DNA of 64,000 nt from Eutreptiella sp. 'Long Island Sound 2002' (taxonomy: Eukaryota > Euglenozoa > Euglenophyceae > Eutreptiales > Eutreptiaceae): NCBI GenBank assembly GCA_964036045.1, contig OZ038385.1, forward strand, positions 19,401,079 through 19,465,078. The letters run 5' to 3'. Both the position numbers and the translations under genes were made by a program. Positions 23,232-34,506 of this stretch are shown here, one piece after another. The notes beneath the pieces are model-generated. The model saw only the letters and a list, made by a program, of their open reading frames with translations, was not told where the DNA came from and made no database searches. Each line of letters opens with the position of its first letter. Position 1 is the first letter of the stretch.

Positions 23232-23449
23232 GAACAAACTCCACTTCGCCGCCACCATCGACCGCAGTAGTGGGGCCTGCCCGGCGCGCTGGGCCCGCCA
23301 GACGTTCTGCATCACCCTGTGAGCAGGGTGCCAGCCAACCTCTGCAGGTGACAGCAGAGATGGTGATCAACAGCACCACTGTCCAGCTCCCGCTGGTGCT
23401 GCCGGGCGGTTCGTTCCAGCTGTGCTACTTCACAGGCGGTTGGGAGCAG
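23232..23449 (+). CDS. Gene A exon 4: second half of the fourth two-cysteine domain
   Basis: The acceptor CTCTCACACCAG and a strong donor (GAGCAG|GTGAGC) bound this exon. It enters in phase 1 and leaves in phase 0. The frame reads a short Ser/Pro/Arg linker, Cys (ASPCEQGAS), NSTTVQLPLVLPGGSFQLCYF with the second Cys at 23423, then GGWEQ. It matches the C-terminal half of domains 1-3. A competing frame reaches a stop inside the exon. NST is a potential N-glycosylation site. Confidence 0.7.
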
Positions 23450-24293
23450 GTGAGCAACATGCAGCTGTGGCAAGGAGGGCCAGATTCCAGGAAGTGGCCG
23501 TCTGCACCGAAAAAGTCAAAGACAATCGATTCTAAAAAAAAGAAACAATGATTTATAGAAAAATGTCTCACACAAAAATAAGCCGCATTTTGATGATTTA
23601 AACTAGAGAACACCCATCCATTGTCTGCAAATTTTCAATATTTGTTTTCAATCCAAAAAGCAGATGTATTGTAATGTTTTTTCCTGAACCAGTTCCATAA
23701 GATGTGATGAAGAAAATAACCCATGCACTCTCGCATATTGGGGACTGGCAGACGGCAGATCTGCTGCTGAACTGGGCAGTCAACGAGGCCAACCCGTGCC
23801 TTTTCGACGAGCCTGCGGCTCATCAAAGGGTCCGCCGGACTGAGCATCGGCGCATGAACCGAAGCTTGATGAGGCCACCTCCCCGTCCCTTTGGAAGAGG
23901 CAGGAATAAGCCACCAGTAGTGAACGGTCTCTTCTGAATTGATGCCAATGAGCATCTGGACGCCAGCTCTGTCCACCCGCCAACATGCACTCATCAGGGC
24001 TAGGAAACATCCAGAGAAACTAGGGAAAACAAGAAAACACGAGGGGAGGGAAGGGCTGGGGGGACAAGGTAGAATGGGGGTTGACCTCGAGGAATAGGGA
24101 GGGGTGGAGTGAAGGTCACGTACATCTATGCCTAAATTGTGCAAAGTGCTCCTTTTCCCCTTTTCCTGTTCCACGCTACATTTCATGCATGGGCGGGGGG
24201 GGGCTTACGTGTCGGTCCGGACCCCAGCCCCCTTCCCCCCCCTGGACCCTCCAACCCACAAAAATTTGTGGCAATAGGAAACAGTCAATTTGG
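23450..24293. other. Gene A intron 4, start
   Basis: The intron begins with GTGAGC. AT-richer text from 23510 to 23720 contains A-runs. No ORF with a motif is visible. Confidence 0.45.
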
Positions 24294-25110
24294 GTGTCAA
24301 CTGCGCCCAGGAAACCACCTCGAAGAGAGGTTGTTTGCTCACCCCTAGGCGTGGATGCCGTAAACGGCCCTATTTTGGGGGTCATTTGCGTGGCACACCC
24401 CAATGCATGATAGCAGGTGTCCATCTCCTTGTGACATCATCATTTTGGGTTTCTCCCCCAATGAATTATTCGATTTTGACCCCCCACCCACCCCCTGTCT
24501 GCACCTGGGTACCACTGTTTTGGGCGGTATGGGGCGTGTGGGGGGTCAAAATCTGGTTTGGCCTCTTGCCGCCACTGTGCGTTGATTCTGACTGAGGTCC
24601 TATTCCAATTTTTTCTTGGATATGGACCCCCTAACCAATTACGGGGATCCTGGGTGCCATCTTTGACTTTCCACGACCCCCCGCCCCCCCAAGGGCTCTT
24701 CCTGTGAGGCTTCAGCCGGGTTCAGGTTGGCATGGGTCGGCTGAAATTTTTCCAATTTGATTTTTTCCCAAAACTTTTTGTCGCCTCTAGGATTGGTTTC
24801 GGTGATCATTTGGAGACGATACATGTATACATCCCATACACCCCATGGGTGCGACCTACGTAGTGGCCACCAGGGCCAAGTAGCCTAAGCCATGGGCCCG
24901 CTGAAAGCCCTGAATTGTTGGTCTTTTGGGTGGTTGAGTGGCACATGAAAACTTTCCAGAAGTTGCCTTTTTCCGAAACCCTTGTGTTGCCTCTGGGATG
25001 GGTTTGGGTGATCATGTTGTGATTATACGTTTATACTCAAGCGCCCGTTGGTCTCCACGTACGTAATGACCGCCAGGCTGCCAGGCCCATGTGGCCTAGG
25101 CCATGGGTGT
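24294..25110 (+). repeat. Dispersed repeat family (ATCACCTCG family), long copy with internal duplication
   Basis: It starts near ACCTCGAAGAGAGGTTGTTT and matches 48705-49230 over most of its length. Shared phrases include CTTGGATATGGACCCCCTAA, CCTCTAGGATTGGTTTCGGT, and the block with GTGGCCACCAGG and GGGCCCGCTGAAAGCCC. Within it 24776-24910 and 24950-25110 are two diverged copies of one roughly 140-base segment. Confidence 0.75.
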
Positions 25111-25354
25111 TTGGTCACTATTTTGTTGGGTTTGGGGCCAATTGTGGCTGTTGTGTTCGTTGGCTGGATGCCCCCCTTCTCTCTTCGAGGTGCCTTGCCG
25201 AAGGCGGTATGATTTTTTTTTTTGCCTTTGGTGAAAGTGTTGTAAAATTGTTTCCACCCAACGTTTATACGCAAAATGCTCCAAGTTGAATGGTGAGTTC
25301 AAATCTTTCATTTCCCCCCATGTTGGCCTTGGGTAATGCCGCCATATGGAATTC

Positions 25355-25690
25355 TCCCCACTATGGGAACCTTGAGAACGCAGGGGTTATCTCACCATCT
25401 TTATCCCCCCCCCCCCATGGGAAACCAGGCAGGGTTTATGTAGCTATATTGATTTCTTCCCACTGTGGGATCCTCAACAAGGCAAGGATGATGTAGCCAT
25501 ATTACTTTCTCCTCACTATGGGAACCGTGGGTTTGAAAAAAAAACGCAAGTTTAGGAAATATCTGTGGGGTGGAAAAATACACAAGGACGGGGAAAATCC
25601 GCAACGGTAGGAAATTGTCCCTGCTATGGGCGCCCTTAAAAGGCAGGGGTTACACAAGCCTTCCAAGTTCTCTACACTTAATATTGTGTG
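25355..25690 (+). repeat. Diverged tandem units related to the 0-2.9 kb family
   Basis: Four phrases of the form CACTATGGGAACC..G..AACGCAGGGGTTAT or ..AAGGCAAGGATGATGTAGCC follow each other at about 80-110 base intervals, broken by a poly-C run at 25408-25421. Confidence 0.55.
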
Positions 25691-27770
25691 TTGGTGAAGC
25701 GTGGAGCCCCTTTGAGTTTTCCGGCGTTGTTTGGTGATTGAGGGCAACCTAGTAGTGGAAGTGGGGTGTGTGTGACGTTGGTGTTGTTGTTGTTCGTTTT
25801 GGTTGGTTGGGTGAGGTCAAAGTACAAAAAGAGGATACCAAAATATCCCCATTGCGTAGAATCAAACAAGGGTTACAAGGAAAAGAGGTAGCCGGAAACA
25901 TGGTCCTATAGACAACAAGACGATGAACGGATGATTGGTGCACATAAATGTAACGAGCAGAAGGTAGACAGGTCGTTTCGCCGTAGCATGATATATCGAG
26001 TATCCGTTCTTGGGCCAACCTCACCCAAGCCATCCAACGTGCCCTGTGTTGTGGCAACAAGGACGCAATGTAATAAGTGGATGCGCACCACAACGCCTAC
26101 ACAGGGGAAGGGGAAGGAGAGAAGCGTAACGCACGAGTCGCATGAAGGGAGTGACGAGTTGGCCTCACATGAAGAAGCTCCTCTGTGTCCCAAACCTGCC
26201 CAGGGGAGCCCTGTGCCCAAGCTAAGGCATGGTGTAAGGATGTTCAAGCAAGGGAGCAGGGAGTGGCAAAGTGCAACCTTACCCACTACAAGGGTCGTGC
26301 TTATCCCAAGCCCAAGTGCAGCTATGAGTATGTTGTGGGCTCCCATATCAACCGGCCTCATTCATTTGTTCAGACCCGTATATGCATATGTATTTATATA
26401 TGTTTGTGCACATGGAAGGGCGGAGGAGTGGAGGATCGCATGCAAACATAACGATGGAAATCATGCATCAAATTTCCGTTCTTGATGTTGTCCTCTGGTA
26501 CATTGTTGCTTGCTAGGTGCATTTGCTCATTCGGTTGTGTGTTTGCCTAAGTCACGGACTATTTTTCATTTTTTATGAATGGTAAAACAAGAGTTTACCC
26601 CACTTCTGTATCTTCAAAATGCTTAGTATGAAACAGGGAATTCATAAAAGCCCCCCAAACCCAAGAAAATTTCTAATCTCCCCCACCTTGACCCCATATG
26701 CACGCCGCAGGGTCCAGGGTCTAGAACTGAAGTGAACTCCACTCCATGTGGAATTCATGTGTAGCACAGACCCTACACCATGCTTGATGGTTTTCATGTC
26801 CATAATGGCACTTTGTATGTTTGCCTAAAACTTTTGACCAGTGAACTATGAAATGGGCCAACCCCATGTACTGTCTCCAAGGCCTTGGTGGAGCACCACT
26901 TGACATCTCAAGCACCTATTGCCACAAGCACACACCGAGATGGGTGGACGCCAAGGTGGCTCATCAATACGTGTGTGTCCAACAAATTGATGCTGGCGAT
27001 GCAACAATGGCTCCGGGCGTAGTTGGGCTACAATTTTTGTGGTGTGATACACCTTCTACCAATATTCCTCAACCCAACTAGTGGATTGCGAGCTATATGA
27101 TGGGTGCCCTCTCGCTGCCGTTGAGCCGTGGGTGGGGCATACAACATCCTACCCATGCAGAGACATTGTGTGCGCTCCGGTGACTTTTAGGCCCGCTCCT
27201 GAGCGATCCGGTATCTTTTGTGACGACTATAGTCGTGTTGCGCGGTGTTGTGGTGTGGCACCTCTTGCCCTTCTTACAAGAGTGGGCCTAGTCACCAATT
27301 TGCGGCAAGGGCTCAGAGTCAGAGGAGGCCTATGGGTGGATACCATGGCGGCCTTGCGGAAGGCGATCCTTAATTCCCTAGACCTACCATTGTCGCAATC
27401 AGCTCCCAGTTCGTGCTCATGAGGTGGCATGCACTGGATAGCCTGAAAGATATCATGTCTCCGACCTGGACACACACTGTCCCCATTGGACCCGAAGATC
27501 GGGATCTGCAACGGTCATTCTAGGTGGAGGTCGCCTTTGGCTAGTGCATGTGCTCCGGGAGTTGGGGTCAAGGCATGTCCCCACTACAAGTGCATAACAA
27601 CGGTCAGCCCTCATGTCTCTTATGGTGGCTTTCGCTATGACTAAGTGTCATGGACTTCGTAGTACTATGTGTCTATCGGACTGCTGTAACAAATGCAGCA
27701 AATGACATAACATACTAGAGAAGCAACATACTAATACTCAAATTCGATTTAGACTCTTCCTATAGCCTTT
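25691..27770. other. Gene A intron 4, middle; no gene recognised
   Basis: A minus-strand ORF (25749-26093) contains LLPQHRARWMAWVRLAQERI, which faintly recalls PQHRAQWARTVCLLASLE in the minus-strand exon at 34507-34935. The match is too short to call. The rest is AT-richer, with a short tRNA-like repeat scrap near 26878 and no supported exon. Confidence 0.35.
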
Positions 27771-27833
27771 CATCCTTTTTTTGAGTGGGTGCATTGCGCT
27801 CCATCCTTTTTTTGAGTGGGTGCATTGCGCTCC
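27771..27833 (+). repeat. Perfect tandem duplication of about 31 bases
   Basis: The phrase CATCCTTTTTTTGAGTGGGT followed by GCATTGCGCTC occurs twice in direct succession with no mismatch. It is a fresh slippage or assembly event. Confidence 0.9.
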
Positions 27834-29396
27834 TAAGCAGCATGCTCACACCGTATCTTACCATTTTGTGCGGCGCTGCCAGCTGTTGCAACATGTGCAG
27901 TAGGCGCACGTGTGCATTTAGGACACAGTGCAGGTGCGGAGACCTGTGCAGCCGGATTATCTATCACAAGGACAGGAACAAAGGGATCGTCCGCAGTAGC
28001 ATCGACATCTTGAGCACTGGTGTGAGCCCAGAGGGCCCCACCCATTTCGTGCGGTATTCAGAGAGGGGAGAGTGGCGGCGACAAGAAGCAACACCCATTG
28101 TGTGTAGGCTTTCACTGCAGCCGGGCCTAGGGCCTATCGTGCCCTATAGCTTCAGGTCCAACGTAAGGGAGACTAAGATGCCCTAATAGGGTAGTATCAT
28201 GGCTCTTGGTGCCAGTGCTTTAGGATTTGTCAAACCTGGTGGTGGGCACACACCCATCCCATCCCCCCTGCTGCCCAACCTGACAAACACATAGATATGG
28301 CACTCCGATGCACAGTCACGGACAGCTCCTGTCACCATGAAGTCTCTGTAAACTTGGATATAGGGGGTCCACTGTGAGCATGATATAGCCATTCGCATGG
28401 ATGTGGCTGTCAACTAGTGACATTTGGATGCCAGTAGGGCATAGCGGCTACGGCACACAGTGTTACTAGTTAGCACTAGCATAGGTCGACGAAGGGGAAG
28501 CAAAGAGTTCCAGCTTGAGCATGAGCCTGTGAGTGATCAGTTTGGCCCCTACAAAGGGGTGGTGATGACGAAGGGTGAGGATTGCACCTTGCCGCGGCCA
28601 CTGCCGGTGAAGACTCACAGGATAGCCCCAGCCTAGGATGACCAATTTGTGGTGTCTCACCAACTAGGTTCCCTCCACAATATCCTCTTGTCTGCAGCGT
28701 GGGGTCTACTCTGGCATGAACACTGCATTTGTGCCGACCGTAAATGCCGCTTTCTCACAACACCCTTGCTTGTTGAACACTTGGCTCCCACCAGAATGTG
28801 CTATAGGCACTTAGTGAAGTGAAGAAGCCGTCTTTGTGCCGAATGCTACCTTGAGTTCACCCGATGACTGAGCCGGCGGCGGAAATACCCGGGAAAAAAT
28901 CCTTATGGTACACTTGGTGGTGCACCCGGGCCTACGTGGGGGAAAATGGGTGTAGGGAAAACGGCAGGAAAATGGAGAAAAGAGGAAGGTGGGGAGTTCA
29001 AAAACACTTTCACACCATGTGGGTCCCTCTACCCACAGACGTTAGAAGTTGCACTACTTTGGGGAAGACCCATGGCCCTGCCCAATTTCAGATTTTAAGC
29101 CTCGTTCACCTCCTTATTTTGCTCTTGGCCACAGAGGGGACCATTGCATGACCTGTGGGACAACGTACCCGGGAGTGCAATGCACCTGACCCGAGTGGGA
29201 CAGAGTGATTGCGGGAAGGGCCTCCTAATACGGGGGCGGACCGCCGGGCGAGTCAGGCAAATATTGCAACACATATGCTCCTTCGCATGTTGTGTGGTTG
29301 GTTTGGTCATAAAATGTTGCTTGTGACCCCGGCCCCACCACCACCCGGAAGTACTGACCGGAAGTACCCACCGGCATATTCATTCAGCCTTTATGG
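27834..29396. other. Gene A intron 4, last part; no gene recognised
   Basis: A Cys-rich plus-strand ORF extends to 28186 but lacks any known spacing pattern. The remainder shows neither motifs nor repeats that I can trace. Confidence 0.35.
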
Positions 29397-29520
29397 GCCA
29401 CTACCGGAGGGGGGAAAGTAGGAACAGGCGAAATTTGGAATGGCAGAATTTGGCACCACAAAAGTGTACCAAATTTTGCTATGGTATCTAGAGCCAAATT
29501 TTGCCATTCTGTTCTACATG
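29397..29520 (+). repeat. Half copy of the MITE-like element
   Basis: CCGGAGGGGGGAAAGTAGGA, GGCGAAATTTGGAATGGC and AAAATTTTGC/CCAAATTTTGCC words match the left arm of the element at 30728-31093. Confidence 0.65.
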
Positions 29521-29940
29521 ATGGTACGTCCATACTTTCCAAGAGACTTCGCTGACAGATGTTGTTGTGCTGTATGGTGCTTGGGGTGTGATCCGTGGTC
29601 CAGTTGTGAAATCTTCGATCAATTTACTCCAGTCGGTGCCCAGTGTGTTGTTGCTGGAAGCTCATGAGGCACACCAGGTTACATTTCTGCAGTGACACCA
29701 GATGCAAGGGCCATCACTGGTCAAAGGTAGTGAGAGTACCGTTGAATCTCCTATGTGGCCACTGTGTCCCTGACGCCAATGGCGTTTGTAGCCAACAGTA
29801 ACCGCCCACCCAAACCGTTTTTGCGACCTCCTCCAAACCCCTGTCTAACCACCTCTGGGGCCGCCTCTGAGATGCCTTCCATTCTAATGCATCACTCCCC
29901 CCCCCCCCCCGTCCACCTTCACTACGCTACCCCACTGCAG

Positions 29941-30655
29941 GTGCCGCTCGCGATAGACACGGACTCAGATGGTGCCGCTGGTGCAGGCGTTTCAGGCGAT
30001 GCCACCGCCGCTGTTGTGACGCTCCAGGACGCGGACATGGAGCTGCAAAACTGGACGTTCGTGGCCGACGGCCAGAGCCACTCGCTCTTTCCTGCGGGAG
30101 TGGCCAGCGGACAGGTGGGCACGTATGCCCTGACCGAGGGCGGGTGCTCCGATGTGCTAGACTACCGCCCCCTGGCGGTCCCCCACCCCCCTTTGGCCGC
30201 CGGGAACTACTCCGTCTGCGAGCATACGGGCGACGCCCCGGCGGAGTACATCGGCTTCGCGCTTGCCGTGGGGCCCGTGACATTCCGCACGGCCCCGTCG
30301 GCACAGAACGGCACGGCGGCGCGGCGCGCAGCTGGCAGTAACGTCTGCCCGCTGGACGCGCCGTGCCGGGTCCGGTTTTACGGGATGCTCCTGGAGCGCG
30401 GCGACGCGTGGGCCCCCTCGGGGACGGGCGACTGCAGCGACACATTGGCGCCACAGCCGGTGGGCCCCGTCGTGAATGGGTCGCTGTATCAGAGCACAGT
30501 GGAGGCCGTGCACCCAGGCCTGGGGGCCGGGACCTGGACGGTGTGCTACTTCCTGCGACCGTCCATGCGGCCCAGCGGCCACTCGGGGGCCATCGCGATG
30601 GAGGAGGCGATCGTGGTCGAAGGGCCGCCGTTCATCGGAGGGGCGCTCGAGCCAG
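29941..30655 (+). CDS. Gene A exon 5: fifth and sixth two-cysteine domains
   Basis: The acceptor CCCACTGCAG joins exon 4 in phase 0 (GWEQ|VPLAI). Domain 5 has Cys at 30145 and AAGNYSVCEH with its second Cys at 30217. A short linker with NGT follows. Domain 6 has an extra pair (VCPLDAPC), VRFYGMLLERGDAW, Cys at 30433, SLYQSTVEAV and GTWTVCYF with its Cys at 30544. Third positions are almost all G or C. The frame stays open upstream to about 29755 and downstream to 30717, but the poly-C intron end and the GTGTTG donor at 30656 (phase 1, matching exon 6) mark the likely limits. N-glycosylation sites support an extracellular site. Confidence 0.75.
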
Positions 30656-30727
30656 GTGTTGTGGTTACCGCGCCTGTGTCTGGGTGTGGTCATGCGTGGG
30701 CCCTCGCCTGCGTTTGATCGTGGGGAG

Positions 30728-31093
30728 TACCAGGGGAGGGGGAAAATTAGGAACGGGCGAAATTTGGAATGGCAAAATTTGGCACAACAAAAGTGTGCCA
30801 AACTATGCTATGACATTTGAAAGTCCGAAGCCATTTTTCTAGGGGTCATTGTTAGCGCTCTTGGCATGCGCACTTCCATTGTGCCCAACAGCCTCCAGGA
30901 AATAATAGCAACCACCCACAGGCCCATAGGAAATGGCATCCAACACTCACGGTCTATGCTTGTTCTTGAGCCACAATCTGGGAATTTGTACCAACTTTTG
31001 CGGTGATATTTGAAGAACTGGTGCCAAATTTTCTCCACACCGAATTTCGCCATTTCAAATTTCGCACGTTCCTACTTTTCCCCTCACCGGTAC
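30728..31093. mobile_element. MITE-like element with about 50-base terminal inverted repeats
   Basis: The left end reads GTACCAGGGGAGGGGGAAAA, then TTAGGAACGGGCGAAATTTG, then GAATGGC. The reverse complement of the right end reads GTACCGGTGAGGGGAAAAGT, then AGGAACGTGCGAAATTTG, then AAATGGC. About 150 bases lie between the arms, with no coding capacity. Related halves occur at 29397-29520 and 51060-51190. It lies 70 bases into intron 5 of gene A. The family of the mobilising transposase is unknown. Confidence 0.65.
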
Positions 31094-31967
31094 CACTGCA
31101 TGCCCGAACCGGACATGCCAGTGGTAGGGATGGCCTTCCGGGACGAGGCGGTTCTTGTTGTGTTTTGCATTGAGGACGGCCGCAGGTCCGTTTTGGTGGT
31201 GGGAATCGGTCAACTGATGGCAGTTGATGGTCAGCCGACACTGGTTGGCTGCTGGCGGACTACAATTTCTCGCCGGCAGGCGGTTTGTTGAAGGGGGAGC
31301 GTACCGAAGGGAGGCAAACCCTCCGAAAAACCCAAAATGCCTTGAAAACAAGCTGTTTTGGACCAAAAATGGGCCAAAAATGACTTAAAAACGCGTTTTC
31401 CGAAAAATGATCCAGGACCATTTGGGATGCACAAACAACGGAAATGTCAATGGGGATTCAAGCTCAGTTTAACATCCCGAGAAAATTAATGAACATCAAC
31501 CAAAAAGGCTGCGACTGTCCGCTTGACTCTTCAGGCTGTCACTCTTTGCGCCGTTGGACTTAAGGAAGGACAACAACAGGAGGCGAGATGGTTGTGCTTT
31601 GGACTGTCTTGCATGGGGTAAATCCCTCCATGGGTCCTATCTCTGACTCTTCCCCTGTCCGTTTTAGAGTGTCGTGTGAGCCCATTTTGAGCCCGTTGTG
31701 CCCTTTTTCTCCCTTCCAAAGTCCCAAAAAGCCTTCTAGGCCCAAAATGTGCTGTGGTCGTGTTGGGAGTGCTTTCTTTGACCGACAGCCCTGGCCAGCA
31801 TCCCGCATTCTCAGGCAGGATTTCTAGGCGCACTGCCTGTTTCTGGTGAGCAAATCCTTCCTGTCAAGGCAACACAGGGGCAACCCCCAGTCCGGACCGG
31901 ATCATGTCTGGCTGCTCCTGCATTCACCTTTGAGCACCCGCATCGCAAAGCGTCCGCGAATGCAAAA
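31094..31967. other. Intron 5 of gene A, no gene recognised
   Basis: It includes GGTTG/CAACTG palindromic units at 31198-31255 like those at 16834 and 60629. Then comes A-rich text (31310-31410) with repeated AAAATG words. No exon is supported. Confidence 0.4.
31198..31255. repeat. Short CAACTG..CAGTTG palindromic units
   Basis: Two units, CAACTGATGGCAGTTG and CAGCCGACACTGGTTGG, have the same design as the four units at 16880-16975. Confidence 0.55.
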
Positions 31968-31969
31968 CA

Positions 31970-32645
31970 GTCCACACCAGGCACCAACGGTTGAAGCATG
32001 CTGCAGCATGCCGCAGAATGCGGCAGCATGCCGCAGCACCTAATTTTGGGGCCTGTTGGTGGGGGTTTTGAAGCATGCTGCAGCACGCCGCAGCATGCCG
32101 CAGCACACTGAAAATTCGGCTCAGACCAAAATATTGATACCATCTTTAAGCACCTGTGCAGTAGAGAATGATGGTACTCTAGTGGATAGGTGCAGTGGCT
32201 GTGGTATACAGGTCCCTGATTCAATTCCCAGAGCTGTCAACACGATGTCCTACAGGCAGAGACAGCAAAGGTCCAGGCTGACCTATTCCCCCCCCTGTTT
32301 TTTCTTTCTTGTGGTGTTGTGCTTTGACAGGCCCTTGTTATCTTCGCTTTGTCTTCTGATTTCTACTGTGGAACCCACTGCCGAGGGGACAACACAACCC
32401 AAGAGGAACAAGGAGACAACCAGGAGTACCGTTTGCAGTGGGCAATTGGAGAAGTCATTGGGCAGTACCTATGTTGTACAGACACCCAGGGTTTGTGTTT
32501 GATGTACCAGTTTGCCACCTTTGAAGCTTTTTGGAAACTTAGGTTACCCCCACCAACGGCTTGAAGCATGCCGCAGCATGCCGCAGCATGCCGCAGCACA
32601 GCAAATTTTTCTGGGGGACCGTTGGTGCCTGGTCCACACCGACGA
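31970..32645. repeat. Inverted-repeat-bounded block with GCAGCATGCC minisatellites
   Basis: The left edge contains CCAGGCACCAACGGT and the right edge its exact reverse complement, ACCGTTGGTGCCTGG. Just inside each edge lies a palindromic minisatellite of GCAGCATGCC units (31996-32110 and 32562-32610). A tRNA-like segment lies in between. The arrangement resembles a non-autonomous element with subterminal repeats. Confidence 0.6.
32165..32245 (+). repeat. tRNA-derived SINE-like head
   Basis: Box A-like GGTACTCTAGTGGATAGG is followed 40 bases later by box B-like TGATTCAATTCCCAG. The stems are poor, so it is not a functional tRNA. Confidence 0.5.
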
Positions 32646-32884
32646 AGCATCCACTGGGTCATGCATGGCACGTGGGTGGGTCTTGCGGAGTTCTGGAGGT
32701 GCTAGGACCGGCGATGAATGAGTGGTACATAAAAGGACGGGGATGCGCAACGAAACACAGTTTTCCTGCGTCCAATTTCTTCTTTTGCTCGGAATTTCGG
32801 AAACTGCCACAAAACTTTACAGGCGGCATCACACCAAATCATTCTTGCGCTTGTTCCTGACCGAACAACTGGTGCAAGCCCCTG

Positions 32885-33060
32885 TCAACCCCCCCCCCCC
32901 CCAAATTGGCGGCCGAATTCGGCCGATTTCGCCGATTTGGTCTGCCAATTTGTTGGGTTTCTGTGGTTTTGCCGATTTGTTCTGCGGATTTGTGGGGGTT
33001 CTGTGATTTTGCCGCTTCGTTCTGCCAACTTGTTGGGGCTTCTGGGATTCTGCCACAGGG
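32885..33060 (+). repeat. Three diverged units of about 55 bases
   Basis: Each unit carries CCGATTTG or CCGCTTCG, TTCTGCCAA, TTGTTGGGG and TTCTGTGGTTTTG words. A related scrap lies at 33580-33630. A poly-C run precedes the array. Confidence 0.7.
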
Positions 33061-33177
33061 TCTGCCACAGGGTCAGATGGTCAGAAGGTGCGCGCAAACC
33101 TTCGCAAACCTTCACGTCCGGACACTTTGAAGAAGGCCAAACAGTGAGATGCAAATGGGAAGTCTATGTGCACTCGT

Positions 33178-33415
33178 CTTCTTCTGGCAGGCTTTGTTTG
33201 TGCATGGAAAACCAATTTTCTCAATAAGACAAGTGACAAAAAATGCAAAAAAAGATCGGACCGGGAATCTTGTTGATGCATGGAAAACCAATTTTCTCAG
33301 TAAGACAGGTGACAAAAAATGCAAAAAAAAGATCGGACGAGGAATCGAACCCGCACTATCCAACTCGGCCGTCAAAGCATCTACCAGTGGACCGCCACCT
33401 TGCACTGCCATGGTA
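33178..33415 (-). repeat. tRNA-derived SINE with a duplicated tail
   Basis: Read on the minus strand, box A GGCGGTCCACTGGTAGATGC and box B GCGGGTTCGATTCCTCGTC form a tRNA-like head (33340-33412). A run of eight Ts follows. Then come two copies of a roughly 95-base tail (TTTTTTGTCACCTGTCTTAC, GAAAATTGGTTTTCCATGCA). The T-stem has two mismatches and no anticodon stem is evident, so this is not a working tRNA gene. Confidence 0.65.
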
Positions 33416-33802
33416 CTGCTTAGGGACCATGTAGAGACCGAGAGATGAATTTTTTTCCGACAATTGAGAGATATTTTGGGTTTCCACACGACTCCCAGTT
33501 CTGAGCAGCCAAAAAGAAGGTGTGTTTGGGCCTTGGGACTGAGATCTAGGGCACTGGGAACCTGTTTTGCCAAAAAATTGGTCCGCCGATTTGTTCGCTG
33601 TTTTGTGGGGATTTCTTCGCCGATTTTTTTTTGGGGGGGGTTGCCCTATAGTTTGCACATGCCGCTCTTGTGGTGCAAATGGTTTACTGACTGGTGTTTG
33701 TGGTGCTGCTCATTGTCAGTCACATCCATAAAGGTCCATGTGGCAATGCACGGTTGTGAACGAGTCTCTCGGCGAGTGAGTATTCCTCCGGGCTATGAAT
33801 AG

Positions 33803-34014
33803 CATAGAGAGATCCTCAATGGCTTGGAGGACTCCTCAATGGCTTGGAGGAATCCTCAATGGTTTGGAGGAATTCTCAGTGGCTTCTCAATGGCCTAGAG
33901 GAATTCCCAATGGCCTCGAGGAATCCTCGACGGCCGAGGGGAATTCTGAATGGCGTAGCAGAATCCTCAGTGGTGTACAGGTATCCTCAATGGCCCAGAG
34001 GAATCTTGAATTGA
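33803..34014 (+). repeat. 20-bp minisatellite, forward arm
   Basis: About ten diverged units of GGAATCCTCAATGGCCTAGA. Orientation switches near 34015-34025. Confidence 0.85.
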
Positions 34015-34024
34015 GGATTGAATT

Positions 34025-34500
34025 GAATTGAGGATTCCTCTGTGCTATTGAGGATTCCTCTCTGCTGTTGAGGATTCCTCTTGGCCATTGGGGATTTCTC
34101 TAGGCCATGTAGGACTCCTCTAAGCCATTCAGGATTCTAATCGGCCATTCAAGATTCCTCTACGCCATTTCTAGTGAGGACTCCTCGACGCCATTAAGGA
34201 GTCCTCTATGCCACTCAGGGTTCCTCCACGCCATTGATGATCTCTATAGGCCATTGAGGATTCCTCTAGGCCACTGAGGATCTCTCGAGGCCATTGAGGA
34301 GTCCTCTAGGCCATTGAGGAGTCCTCTAGGCCATTCAAGACTCTTTGAGGCCACCGAGGATTCCTCTAGGCCATTGAGGATTCCACGAGGCCATTGAGGA
34401 TCCCTCTATGCTATTGAGGATTCGTCTATGCTATTGAGGATCCCTCTATGCTATTGAGGATTTCTCTAGGCCATTGAGGATTTCTCCGGGCCATTGAGCA
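34025..34500 (-). repeat. 20-bp minisatellite, inverted arm
   Basis: About 24 units of TCTAGGCCATTGAGGATTCC, the reverse complement of the unit before and of the array at 37440-37860. The array runs into the end of a minus-strand coding exon. Confidence 0.9.
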
Positions 34501-34506
34501 TTGCGC

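Noticed and set aside
33340-33412. Functional tRNA gene on the minus strand
   Set aside because: Boxes A and B are good, but the T-stem has mismatches, no anticodon stem forms, and a SINE-like duplicated tail follows.
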